The notes under the pieces are model-generated. The model did not search any database. It saw only the letters and a program-made list of their open reading frames with translations, and was not told the DNA's origin. Shown here one piece after another: positions 1-10,794 of a DNA stretch of 64,000 bases. The first letter of the stretch is position 1, and each line of letters opens with the position of its first letter. A program made the translations under genes and the position numbers. Origin of the DNA: Tipula vernalis (taxonomy: Eukaryota; Arthropoda; Insecta; Diptera; Tipulidae). The stretch lies in assembly GCA_958295665.1 (NCBI GenBank), contig OY282558.1, forward strand, positions 335,269,106-335,333,105, in the 5' to 3' direction.

Positions 1-3
1 TGT

Positions 4-960
4 TTACCGTTTCGAATCAACCATCTCGTACCCGAAAGCAACCTTTTTCATCCGATCGATTGCGATACATCCACTAAATAATCTATTAGACTGTAGCTCG
101 CCATCAATATCCTTAACAATGAACCTATCTCGATCTAAAACTTTATGGATCTGATATGGTCACCTATAAGAAGGTTCTAATTTCAGACTAGCTCCTGTCG
201 CTACTGGTAGACATCGTACCATCACCAAATCACCTACAATACATTTTTCACCTTCCCGTCTCTTGCTATCATAGTACTTTTTCTGTTTTTCTTGATCTCT
301 GTAGATAAGATCTGAAATTTCGTCCAAATTAACTATCAATGTGTTTCCTACTTCTTCATTTATGCGATTAATCTCGTCTGTTAAAGGATTGCCATGGGGC
401 CCAGCCGGTATATACTTGTATATAATATTAGTTGGAGTTTGTTTGGTTACACTATGAACCGAATTGTTAATAGACCACCGCACCTGTTACAACACCTTAT
501 CCCAATCATTGCAACTTATGTTTGTCGTCATCGTTTTTAATCCTAATAAAATTTGCCTATTAATAGCTTCTACCTGACCGTTCGCTCTAGGGGTTTGAGA
601 AGCAACATTAATTAACATAATGTTATAAGATTCGCATAACCTTTTAAATACTTTTCCTATAAAACTGCTACCTCTATCCGTTATCAACCGTCTAGGTTTC
701 CCGTAGCAAAACATAAATTCTATAAAAGCATTCGCTGTTTCTCTAGACTCTACAGTTTTAATCGGCTTTAACCAGACATATTTAGAGAAACCGTCTATGA
801 TGCTGAATACGTACTTTCGCTTTTCCTTTGTAACATTAAATGGCCCTAAATGATCGGAATGAATTGTATCAAAAGGAACTGCACCCTTGTCTATCGGATG
901 TAGTAGGTCAGCTTGTTTGCCAACCGGTACTTTAAAAATCCTAACGATTTTTGTTTTATT
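4..960 (-). pseudogene. Ty3/Gypsy integrase core and C-terminal GPY module, two stop codons
   Basis: Integrase catalyses insertion of retrotransposon DNA. The reading frame is open from about 960 down to 4, apart from stops at 484-486 and 157-159. All three catalytic acidic residues are visible: Asp in VFSIIDGFSKY (near 800), Asp in LITDRGSSF (about 670-690) and Glu in NGQVEAINRQI (about 560-590). The second stop lies inside the PSYRxPY motif, where the GPF/Y module expects Gly, so GGA to TGA is the simplest explanation. Both stops therefore look like single substitutions in an otherwise well-kept domain. The amino-terminal zinc-binding part (HHCC) is missing, probably lost with RT. Confidence 0.85.
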
Positions 961-967
961 TTTTATT

Positions 968-1067
968 GTCGACGAATTGTTGACGTTGTCGACGAATTGA
1001 TGACTTTGTCGACATAGATGACGCTGAAATCTTATTGTCGACGCATTGTCGACTCGTCAACGTCGAC
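968..1067. repeat. GTCGAC-rich junction patch
   Basis: Six GTCGAC hexamers occur in 100 bp, starting at 968, 988, 1008, 1037, 1048 and 1062, in a degenerate context resembling GTCGACGAATTGNTGAC. The patch lies exactly where the Gypsy RT-RNase H region is missing. It may be filler DNA from a deletion repair, or a short tandem array that seeded the deletion. Nothing suggests that it is coding. Confidence 0.7.
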
Positions 1068-2837
1068 AATAATAGATGACGCGCCATCAAACATCTCTGC
1101 TTTGTCTGAATTTTTTATTGCGATATTCATTTTCACTTGATCTCTAAGACCAACCTGATCTATTTTTCGGGCAACGAGATCTTTATGCTCGTTTAACAAA
1201 ACATGTAATTCAGTTTTGTCATTCTCGTCGGTTACTATTTCGTCTTGCACGACACTTTCGATATTTTCACTAAAATTACAAATATCATTTTTCATATACG
1301 TATTTTTCTCACATTTCTCTGCTCTTGTCAAGAGTTCTCCTTCATCGCAATGAATTTCACTTCCAGTATAATTAACAACTGGTATCACCGCTGTGTTATC
1401 ATCATTAGTGGTAACAATGCAATTTGATATGATTGTTCCGTTCCCTCTAATTTTCGAATAGATGTGCAAAGTCTCGCTTTTCAAACTTGTTGATACATGC
1501 ACATGCCCTACGTATCCATCCGGTACCACACACGACTTTGATACCTTAAGATCGGTTTTATATTGCTTTCCTACTTCCACATCATCTAATTGTTGATTTT
1601 CCGCACTCTGAATATACAGCCCATTTGAATTGACATTGATGCTAATATGTGGCTGCTCCGTGAATGAATATCCAACTAATAGTGGAACAGTCTGATGTTC
1701 CGGATCAACTATGTAAACTCGTGTTCTGGCATTGACTCCATCAGTGCCTATATTTAATGTAGTGATATACCTATGGGTTGAACGCATCCGCCTCCATAGC
1801 TCGTAAGTTTGTTTAAATTCGTATCTTCGTAATAGTTATTATTGCACTTTTCAGCTACATCTCTCCGCAAAATGGTGCAACTGCTTCCTAAGTCTATATA
1901 ACATTCGATCTTGTTTCCCAAAACTACCGCAGATTTAAAATATTTTTGATGTTTATCACCATAAACGTGCATTACGTTTGCTTTATTTTTATCGGGACAA
2001 GCTCTCATAAAATGTCCTCGTTTGAAACAATTAAAGCATTTAATTTTTGTTGGACCAGATACACTTGGTCGTAAATCTTGAGGACTGTTATTTTGATTAT
2101 TTTGACGCATAGAGCTGGGTTGCTGTTGCTTAAAATTATGCGTGCCTCTATAGTTTCCCTCGTTTCGTCTACTTGGTTCATTCAGATTGTTAAATGTTAT
2201 ATTCGCAAAAGTCGTGTTTCGGTTATTTGCATGAGGTCTGTCACTACTCGATACCCCATTACCACCATTTGCACTACCGTCAAATGTATAACTCGCCTCC
2301 TTTAGATCTAGTAGCAATTGTGCAGGATTTTGATATTTTCGTAGAGGCCACAAAAAATTTCGTAATCTGGTATCCCTTCTACGAGTCGCTCTATAATTGC
2401 ACTGTGAACCTTGTTTGCCCTGTTACACAGCGCAAGCTTTTTGTAATAATATATTGAGATATCCATACCACGTGTCCTTTAATAACTCTCTGCTTTCTGT
2501 CGACGAATAGTTATCACGTTACTAACCGGAAAATTCTCGATCAAAATGTCTTTCCACTCCTTCCATGTATTTTCGACTTCTCCTAAACTGTCTAACCATT
2601 CCTTTGCCACTCCAGTCAACTTCAATAAAGCATGATGGCGTATGCCATTTTCATCTACTCCGTACACTTTGCCATATTTTTCGATTTTCGCTATCCACTC
2701 ATTAATTGTTAACATGTCGTCAACCGGATCGAATTCTGGTAAAATTTGTTTGAAATCAGAATATGTTTTCCATTCGGGCACATCTTTTTCACTAGTCCAT
2801 TATTACTCGATGATGTTGGATTTATTTTCGGTGGCAT
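1030..2837 (-). pseudogene. Ty3/Gypsy gag-protease and start of pol, frameshifted
   Basis: Gag packages the element RNA and the aspartic protease cleaves the polyprotein. I place the gag start at the ATG at 2837 (MPPKINPTSSS). A frameshift near 2781 precedes the main gag segment (2781-2479), and more breaks lie between 2479 and 2353. A CCHC zinc knuckle, CFNCFKRGHFMRAC, lies near 2000-2040. The protease-like box YIDLGSSCTILRRDVA is near 1900, with DLGSS where D-T/S-G-S is usual. After another frameshift near 1770-1787 the frame runs to VKMNIAIKNSDKAE (about 1090-1130), which normally sits just before the RT domain, and then breaks into the GTCGAC patch. Confidence 0.8.
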
Positions 2838-3367
2838 TTTTTTTAAATTTATTTCGGCAACAAAATAACTGATATTTTATCACAAAGTTTATGTTACAAA
2901 AGCAAAGAAGTTATGTGCACGTGTTGTTTGCACGTTTTCGGTGCATCCCCGATTTAACCAAAGAGCATGATAAAATAATAGTAAAATTGAGGTTAACTTC
3001 ATACGACACAACACAATTATTTCCGGATTAAAATTATTAAAATTTTTTTTTTTAACGTAAGAGTTTTTACTATTTATTATTTATATAGGTAAAGTGAGCA
3101 CAAAGAATTATATTAGTCCGTTGATTTCTGCCTTGTAATGGCGGAAGAAACTTTAAAAAAAAAAAAACTGTGTTATTTGACTTCACCAAAAGTCAATGAA
3201 CACTACACTAGGACAAAATAAAAGTCAGCAAACTTTTTTTTTTTTTAATTAATTAACGCGAATTAATATATATCCCACTTCTGAAACTGTTCTCGTTGTT
3301 GTTTTATTAAAAACAAATAAAATTAACTCCACTTTAGGTGTTATTCGTTCAATTGTTAGTTTATTTC
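2838..3367. other. AT-rich spacer, no gene seen
   Basis: This lies between the gag start of the Gypsy remnant and the left end of the CCAGCA element. The right part of a retrotransposon leader or LTR could be here, but I see no primer binding site or LTR end. It has A- and T-homopolymer runs and no convincing open frame. Confidence 0.5.
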
Positions 3368-3374
3368 TATCCAG

Positions 3375-3824
3375 CAAACGTGTCTTAAGTAACACATGCA
3401 AGACAAACTCAAGACTTGTTATGGTAACAAACCCAAGACAGTCAAAAGACAACACCATGTATTTGGGACGAGGAGTCTTCAAAGAAATGTCTTGTGGTCT
3501 TTATTGATAACATGTATACAAGATGTCTTGAGTAACATATCTCATGGTCTTCTTAGGTAACATGTCTGGTGGTCGTTATTGCTAATATGTCTGGATGCCG
3601 TCTTTTGTAACATCTTTGGTCGTCGTATTAGGTAACATGTCTTGTGTTCCTCATTGATAACATATTTTGGGTTTGTCTTTAGCAACATGTATGGCGAATG
3701 TCTTAGGTAACATGTTTGAAGGTCGTCTTATGTAACATATTTGAATGTGGTCTTAAGTAACATGTATAGGGCTCGTCTTAGGTAGCGTGTCTAAAGTTCG
3801 TTATTAGTAACAAATCTGATAGTT
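3375..3824 (+). repeat. Left subterminal repeat cluster, GTCTTAGGTAACATGTC motif
   Basis: About a dozen degenerate copies of a 25-30-bp unit with the rough consensus GTCTTAGGTAACATGTC plus a variable TGGTGGTC part fill this stretch. Clear examples start near 3500, 3530, 3556, 3630, 3700, 3730 and 3760. The first two or three units next to the end also occur in the opposite orientation (AAGAC with GTTAC). The cluster continues after the inserted MITE, near 4080-4120. In CACTA elements such repeats bind a transposon-encoded accessory protein; that role here is inference. Confidence 0.7.
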
Positions 3825-4079
3825 TGCCGTCTTACTTTGGTCACTGGAATAGTAATTGGTATAAAAATAAAAATGCAAATTATGCTCAAAAAAAAAACCG
3901 AAAATAATTTTCTTCTTACTTTTATTAATTGACATTAAAAATTAAATAAAACACCAATAAAATTTTTCAAAATCTTTGCGAGAATAATTCTATACCAAGA
4001 AAAACTTGGTTTAAAACTATTCATTCCGGAATGAAAATACACGGCATTGTTGTTGTAAAATTGCCAAAGTAAGACGGCA
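3825..4079. mobile_element. 255-bp MITE with TGCCGTCTTACTTTGG inverted ends
   Basis: A perfect 16-bp inverted repeat bounds the element: TGCCGTCTTACTTTGG at 3825-3840 and its complement at 4064-4079. GTT flanks both sides (3822-3824 and 4080-4082), consistent with a 3-bp target duplication. It sits inside the left subterminal repeat cluster, which resumes on its right. There is no coding capacity. A 3-bp duplication would suit a PIF/Harbinger-type mobiliser, but this is only suggestive. Confidence 0.7.
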
Positions 4080-4345
4080 GTTGTCTCAGGTAACTCGTCT
4101 AGCAAATGTTTCGTGGGTTTGTTTTGTAGAAATAAAAAACTTTTGTATTTGTTTAATTTTTTAATTTATTTAGAAAATATAATAAAATTTGTCTTAAGTT
4201 CTTATTAGAATTTAACAATAATTTTAAAATAAATTAAAAGTATTTTTTTAATTAAATATATGCGGAATTATTATAATTTTTTCGTATCACAATGTGGGTT
4301 TAAAGCGAGTGCATATAGAGAATAGTCATTTGATATAATACCGAG

Positions 4346-4707
4346 TTTACACCGTAGATAGTATAATAGCAAAATAGTATAATACTATTTTGCTATACGG
4401 TGTAACACCGATGTTTTGGTAGTATAATAGCAAAAATAAAATATATAATATTTTGATTTGACAGCTATCAAATTTTAATACCTATTATATTTTATTTTAT
4501 TTTATTGTAGAAGGAAAATTTTTGACGGTGTACATAATGTTAATAAATTAGTCTAGTAAGATTTAGGAGTAATCCAAAATTATACTTTATCATTATTTTG
4601 TTTTAATTTTCTGGTTTTTATGAATATTTTTTGCGGTATAAAACCGACTATGGTAGATAGTAAAATAGTATTATACTATCTTGCTATTATACTAACTACG
4701 GTGTAAA
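4346..4707. mobile_element. MITE with about 50-bp TTTACACCGTAG inverted ends
   Basis: The left arm begins TTTACACCGTAGATAGTATA at 4346. The right arm, read backwards from 4707, begins TTTACACCGTAGTTAGTATA, and the similarity runs for about 50 bp with a few mismatches. Each arm contains an internal inverted copy of an AATAGTATAATACTATT-type sequence, so each could fold on itself. No open frame and no clear target duplication are seen. Confidence 0.75.
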
Positions 4708-4899
4708 GTCAGTATAAGTAGTCTAAATTGTGCGAACAAAAACCATTGGGTGTATCCAGCGGGCTTAGGCCTCACTAAAAAATGTAGACTATTCTGTGAA
4801 AAATGTAAAATAATCTCATTTGTAGACGGTCTACACCCGCTGATTTGGGTTCATAACTTGGATAATTTATCTCGTTTATTTAAATTTCTGAAATTTGAA

Positions 4900-5195
4900 T
4901 GCCGTCTTACTTTGGTCACTGGAATAATTATTGGTATAAAAATAAAAATGCAGAAAATAAAAAATTTAAACTTAAAAATAATAAATTCAGTCTATCTTAT
5001 TGAATAAATACATGGTAAATAAACAAAATTCAGTATAAAATATAATTCTAAAAATATTTATGTATCACCAAATAAAAAAATTAATTTTAAAATTAAAGGT
5101 AAAAATTAGGTTTCTTATTAAAAGTCTTTGAAATGTCAAAATAATTCAATATAAGTAATTATATAAAAATAATTCCATTCATCATTGCAGAATGG
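4900..5195 (+). mobile_element. Partial second copy of the TGCCGTCTTACTTTGG MITE
   Basis: From 4900 the sequence TGCCGTCTTACTTTGG and about 35 further bases repeat the left part of the 3825-4079 MITE with few changes (GGTCACTGGAATA, ATTGGTATAAAAATAAA). After about 4953 the two diverge, and the right inverted arm is not found. A weak match to the right interior (ATTCCATTCAT near 5170) suggests a decayed end. The right boundary given is approximate. Confidence 0.5.
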
Positions 5196-5262
5196 TGTAA
5201 AATTCAAATTGTTAAAATATAAAATTAAAAGAAAAATTCAATGTAAAATCTAAATCTAAATC

Positions 5263-5376
<114 letters not shown>

Positions 5377-5578
5377 TATATAATCACCATATATATACAC
5401 ACATATATATAAGCGTTATTACTACAAGTATACAAAATTAATATTGCAGTTCTGACTCGGCTTCTTCTTCTATTCTCTCTATTATGTGAGTCAAAATTTG
5501 TTTTTTTTATCGACATCTCATAACTTTTATAAAGAGAGAACGTACCCTTCCAAAAATCTAATAAGCAAGTAAAGATTA

Positions 5579-6058
5579 TTAATGCCAAACATATTTAATT
5601 ATTTTATTTTTTAAGGCTGTAAACCCGAAGGTAACATAAATATTAAAATTATAATCACCAAATAGGATTTTGTTAAACAAAGTCATTTGTTTTACTGGGA
5701 GTTTAAAATGTAGACCGTGCCAATTATAACCAGCTAATAATTGATCGGTCATAATTTTAATCAACCCAGTTGAGTTGTGTTTTCCTTCCTCGGGCGCGTA
5801 GATGGACAAATGTTTAGTCTGTAATTGTCAATTAATATTATTAGCTACATTCTATAAGGATTTATATATTTATTTACCAAGTTTGAGGCAAATTCCTCAT
5901 CGTATTCAAATTTTTTGTTCAACTCCTGCAATTGTTCTGTAGATTTTAATGGCAGGTCAATTTGAACATTTTTTGGAGGCACTATTACTTTAAGAATGTT
6001 TGTTACATCTAGTTTATTTGATTTAAGCTGCCTGCTAATATAACGAACTGCCTGCTAA
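5579..6058 (-). CDS. DUF4806-like protein fragment, two exons
   Basis: Exon 1 (about 6058-5878) encodes a segment containing VPPKNVQIDLPLKSTEQLQE, and exon 2 (5818-5579) begins TKHLSIYAPEEG. The intron at 5819-5877 (59 bp) has GT...AG borders, and the frame continues across it in phase 0. The pattern of a 'LPLKxxEELxxxxxKF..DEEF' helix followed by a conserved region of about 50 residues matches my memory of DUF4806 proteins, a domain of unknown function common in arthropods and often linked to transposons. The amino end is lost or lies beyond the MITE at 6079. It shares strand and element with the transposase at 8030-9994, so it may be that transposon's accessory gene. The family call needs a profile search. 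Confidence 0.5.
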
Positions 6059-6078
6059 TATCCAAATTTCAAACTAAA

Positions 6079-6411
6079 GGGCTAACCAGCGAATCAGTAA
6101 GAATCCTTAAAGAATTTGACGAAATTATTTCCTTACAGAATATTTGACATATCGGCCACCGAATCCGTAAAAACTATCAAATACAGTATTAAAATTCTAA
6201 TGTGAATAACAAAATTTATTATTTTTAAGAAAAGTATGCTTTGAAAATTTTTATGTATTCTGACATATCCTTCAGTTTGCGCGTTAATTTTCGCTCTCTT
6301 AAGTGACGGCTAAACTGAACGAAAAGTTCTTAAAGATTCGCTGGTCAGTAACATGCACTTTCTGTATATCGCGTTGTTTCTTAAAGTTGTTACTGACTCG
6401 CTGGTTCCCCC
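6079..6411. mobile_element. MITE-like element with AACCAGCGAnTCAGTAA inverted arms
   Basis: The left arm (6079-6114) reads GGGCTAACCAGCGAATCAGT and onward. The right arm (6378-6411), reversed, reads GGGGGAACCAGCGAGTCAGT and onward. A third copy of the arm, in the right-arm orientation, lies at 6327-6352. The element sits directly upstream of the DUF4806-like exon 1. No open frame or clean target duplication is seen. Confidence 0.6.
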
Positions 6412-8029
6412 ATAAATCACAGGCAAACGAAAAGAAAACCTACCTTTATTTTTTCGCTGTAACTCCAAAATTATTACTTTATTTTATCTAAAATCTTTTG
6501 GTACTTGAGCTTGACCCAATTTACTATAAAATAATATCTTCAAAAAATTCAAACAATATTTAATTGGTGGAGAAAATGGAAATTTAATTTTTTCAGGTGA
6601 AAAAAATTAAAATATAACTTTTCAGTTCAATTAAATACTTTCTGAAATTTTTTAAATTCAAAATAGCGAGAAAATGAAAAGTGAAAAAAATGAAAAGAAA
6701 AACTTTGTTTTTTTCGCTGTAATTCCAAAATTATTGCTTGGTTTAATCTAAAATCTTCTGAACTTGACCGAATTTACCAGAAAATTATATTTTTAATTTA
6801 AAAACTTGAAGATAATGGAGATTAAATTTTTCGGGTCTAAATAATTTTTAAAATAAATATTTTGTTTTGTTACGTAGGTCAAAGCCGCAGCCAGACGAAT
6901 GGGAAATGTCGACCAATGGTGATGATTTATAGAAATCGTGTAGACATAACACAAATTATAGAGTAAAATTGGCATTTATTTATGTACATTCGTTCAATAT
7001 CCGATTATTGCATAATAATTGTCGACATTTTACGCTCATCTAGCTGCTAAAGAGTGACGATATATAATCCTATTTTTCCAATCATCTATTGAGTAACCCA
7101 ATCAATCTATTTAGCGAGTATTTTTTGCGCGCGAGTATTTTTTTATATAAACTAATTTTAGTTTATATATAGGAAAAGACGTATGAATCAAGGAAAATCG
7201 GTACCCAAAGAATACTCGTCTAAATAGGTTGTGTTTATGAAAATTGTATACTAAACAAGTGTCAAAGAAGGCCGTGGGTTTTTATGGACTTTTGTCAATT
7301 TCATTTTTTTTATGCTTTGCGTTGTAACAAATTCTGCTTTCTTTTTCGTTTTATTTAGGTTTATATTTATTATTGATGAAACTGAAAAAACATAAAGATA
7401 CATAATATTGTTAAAATTTATATTTGTTTAATAATGTTAATATTGATAAATTCTTACCACCTTCATCGGATGACGACATTATATAGTTGTTAAATATACC
7501 TAGTTGTTACCTAATTTAACATACAAAGCATTGCCACATGCAAAAACCTCTGACCAAATTTTTAAACCTGACATTTTCAATTTTCAATTGTTATCTCTAA
7601 TATGACAAATTTAAAAGTACCTAGTCCGAATTTGTAAAAGCTATCAAAATATTTAAAAAAATTAAAATGACAGAATTTTCTTTAAAGAAAATGCATTTTT
7701 ATCTTTTGTCGGCCGAATTTCGAGTCGATCAACAAAACATAAAATTGAATTTTTTATAATGAAAATTTTGTAATTTTAATAGTTTTGTTAATATTTTGAT
7801 GGCTTTTCTAAATTCGAACTACATTTTAAAAATTCTCCCATTGCAGAAATAAAAATTTTGTCAAAAAATAAAAATGTTGGTTTATAAATGCGGTCGAATA
7901 TTTTGAATGTTGTAAAGCCTTTAATCAGAAATAAAAGATTTAAAAGATATAACCTATGATTTATTATATGTAAATATTTATTTATTGCTATTAAATATTT
8001 TGAAATTATTATTAGAGTAATGATAAATA
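6412..8029. other. Non-coding interior of the CCAGCA element
   Basis: AT-rich sequence without a convincing frame. It separates the DUF4806-like gene from the transposase pseudogene. Homopolymer-rich stretches around 6540-6850 contain two similar segments (AAAAT...TTTTTCGCTGTAA near 6450 and 6710) that suggest an internal duplication. Confidence 0.4.
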
Positions 8030-9994
8030 CAGCTAAGCAAAATGAACGGAATAATTTTCGTGAAGCATGGGTATTAAAAGGTACTGATTTTTCGAAATAT
8101 CCAACGGTAAACGATAATACTATATTTTGAAATTATTTCTGATACTGGAAAGGCCTCATTGTATTCTGCTAAACCATTAACTACTATTATACCAAGATCA
8201 ATTTTAGAATCCACAGGCTTCTCAAAATATGATGAATAATTTTAAAACCTTCTTCCTCGCAATATTTGAGAACCCCTTACTGTATCGAACTTTTCAATAA
8301 AAAATTGAATTTCTTCAGCCTGATCACGAATAGAACAAAAACTGCCCTTAAAATTATTTTTAAATGTAAATGAATTATACTTATACGATTTGTACCGGTT
8401 ACAATCTTGAAATTTTTCTACGTTATCTAATTTATTTTCTAAAATAAAATTATTTAAATTTTCCCGTTCTTTAATTCTATTATATTATTGCTTCAAAATG
8501 TGTTGAGGTTTTTTAATATTTTTTTTTATTTCTTGCAAAAAATTTTCATACATATATCCTGAGAACGAATCTAAGGGGCCATACAACTTTACATAACCGG
8601 GCAAATGTAAAATGCTATGAACATTGTAATTTACGTGTTTCAATCCATAAATTTGGGGATATAGGGCTACAAATTCATTTAAAAGTATCTGGGCATTATC
8701 TGTATTCTCTTTGCAACTAGTCCTATCGGATAAAAGACGAAGACCAACAACTTAAAGCAAAAAATGATAGAAAATATTAGAGTCAACGAAACCTTTTAAA
8801 AGTGGAAGTACTACATATAAAATAAAAAATCTAAATTCTGTGGCTTTCCATCTGTAGATTTCATTAAAATCTCTTGGTTTGCGAGAAAATTCTATAGGGA
8901 CGTATTTAGAATAAGAGACAAATAATTAGGACATCAAATTTTTAGTTTCTGGTTTTATTTTATCTAAAAGAAGGGTTAACATTTTTTTTGCAACTCCTAA
9001 ATCGACTAAATGCATTGGATCTAGAGGAAATTGGGTAACCATCATAATTCCAGATTTTTCTAAAATATTTGCCTCACCTTTATGATGTTCTACATCTAAG
9101 CGATTAGCGAAAGAATAATCAGTTCTTAAATTACCTGAAACTACGTTAAAAACGGGAGTATAAGAAATTCTAAACCCTGATTGATTACAGTCGTGACACC
9201 CTTTAATCGCGTTGTGCGGTATTTAACTGATTTGCAAAAGGATTTTGCTGGTGCATCGCAAATAAACGCCGCGTAAAATAAAATTTTTTGGAATCGAATT
9301 TTTACCAATTAAAATGCCCTCATTTTTTAATTTTAAAAATTCATTTACAAATTCTTTAAAAAAACTATCTACTGATATGGGATGACCGTCACCAACCCAA
9401 GCTCCGACAATAAAAGGGGGATGATTACGATCGTCAACGAAAGAACCAAGAATAGGCCAGAGCGTTTTCCTAGAACTTTTATAAAGAGGTAATGTTAAAA
9501 TCACAAATTATTTCCGGCAAATTAGATAAGAACTTTGAATCATATCGATTAATGCATTTTTCAATTTCGAAATGGGCATATTCTCCTGGCGGTACCTCTT
9601 TTGGTGTAAAACTATCAGGGGCACTACTAGTACTGCGAAATAATGAACCTTTTGTTTTTGGAAGATCAACACCAAATTCCCTTAAAATTTTAAGCAAATG
9701 TGAAACTGGATTTACAGATATATTATGTAAAATAATCCATTTAATTAAATTTATCTTTAATATATTAATTTTATCTGAACATGAATTATCAGAAAACTCG
9801 TCTTTGGATGAAGACTCATCTTCAGATGAGCATGAAATTAAAATATCATCTAATGAAAAACGATCTTCCAAAACAGGAACGTTATATTCGTTATTAAAAT
9901 TTTCGGGATTAAAATTAATTTCTTCTAGCTCAGACATATTTTCGGGATTACTTAAATTAAAATTTATTTCACAATCTAAACTACTGTCTGCCAT
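8030..9994 (-). pseudogene. Tnp2-like (CACTA/EnSpm-type) transposase, broken
   Basis: The first frame (9994-9479) starts MADSSLDCEINF, with an acidic serine-rich region followed by a conserved segment (LLKILREFGVDLPKT, PPGEYAHFEIEK). After a break come LPLYKSSRKTLWPILG and VGAWVGDGHP (about 9490-9400), then the zinc-type KGCHDCNQSG and LRTDYSF (about 9200-9120). FPLDPMHLVDLGV follows near 9000-9040, and GPLDSFSGYMYEN near 8550-8600. This order is typical of the large animal transposases resembling plant Tnp2; the class name is from memory. Family members usually read NIDGLPLYKSS, but here NI runs into PLY, so a small deletion at about 9490 removed the Asp-Gly and shifted the frame. Further stops lie at about 9222, 8930 and 8750. 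Confidence 0.65.
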
Positions 9995-9999
9995 TTCGG

Positions 10000-10540
10000 A
10001 GATAATCCTATACCGTTGGGTTCTGGATATATTATCCGTTCTAATTATGTATTATGAAATATTTTCTACAACAATTATGAATAAGTTCACGAGAAAATAT
10101 GAGAACAACAAACACTAAACTGTTCTACTGCTTTAATATAGCTTTTATGATTTATTTATGATTTTTATAATAGGGAATTTAGTTAAGTTCAATTTTAGTT
10201 TCAATACTCACAGTTTTCTAATATTTAATTTATATTGTTAACGCTTTAAATTAGCAACATTCAAAATGGCGGCGAAAAATTGAAAACCATTTAGTAAATA
10301 TTATTTCTATGCACTACGTATATTTACGAAAAATAAAAAAAATATAAACATGTACATATAATTATATTTTTTTTTATTTAAATTAATTATATATCTATTA
10401 TTATTTATTTGGTTTAGTAAGAAGTAATCACAGAGAATTTTCTTTACACTTTCACTCACACAACACACTGAAAGACGACACAAAATAATAATAAAAAAAA
10501 AAAAAAAAAAAAATGGCGAAATATATGCGGTTTGGGTGGC
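10000..10540. other. Non-coding region between transposase start and right subterminal repeats
   Basis: Presumed promoter side of the transposase gene on the minus strand. It contains an A-homopolymer (10490-10513) and no supported gene. Frames here are low-complexity Phe/Ile runs. Confidence 0.4.
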
Positions 10541-10544
10541 TGTG

Positions 10545-10784
10545 ACGATAACGAAGCGGTTTTTAAAGACATTTTCAAGACAACCGCAAAACTTGTTACT
10601 ATTCGTTCTATTTCCCATCGATAGGAGCGCGTTAAATTAAATATCGTACGTGACTTTAGTAACATACTGAAGACAACCCAAAAACATGTTCTTTAAGAAA
10701 TTTGTCTTTTTTTAACATGTATATTTATATATTATTTGCTATATCCCAGACAAGCTAAAGACATGTTACCAAAGACAAAAAATC
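10545..10784 (-). repeat. Right subterminal repeat cluster
   Basis: Four or so degenerate copies of the motif found at the left end occur here in inverted orientation: AAAGACATGTTACCAAAGAC at 10757-10776, AACATGTATATT near 10717, TTTAGTAACATACTGAAGAC near 10655 and AAAGACATTTTCAAGACAAC near 10565. With the terminal TGCTGGG (10785-10791) they mirror the left end. Confidence 0.6.
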
Positions 10785-10794
10785 TGCTGGGTAT

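Larger units (their letters stand above)
1..2837 (-). mobile_element. Ty3/Gypsy retrotransposon remnant lacking RT and RNase H
   Basis: On the minus strand the order is gag, zinc knuckle, protease region, the lead-in to reverse transcriptase, and then directly the integrase core. The stretch that should hold reverse transcriptase and RNase H (normally more than 1 kb) is missing, and a GTCGAC-rich patch (968-1067) lies at the join. I could not find the LTRs: the left side runs off the window, and no TG...CA repeat pair is visible to the right of the gag start at 2837. The copy cannot be autonomous. The zinc knuckle, the protease-like DLGSS box and the integrase with a GPY-type C-terminus place it in Ty3/Gypsy; I cannot assign a clade. 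Confidence 0.85.

Noticed and set aside
3375..3824. Possible CRISPR-like array
   Set aside because: Units are degenerate, without constant repeat/spacer alternation, no cas genes, and the window is eukaryotic.
9492..10118. 208-codon plus-strand frame
   Set aside because: It is antisense to the transposase pseudogene, which has recognisable family motifs.
10260..10275. AAAATGGCGGC motif resembling a Pho/YY1 site (also near 29347)
   Set aside because: Short motif, no associated promoter or gene; chance occurrence cannot be excluded.
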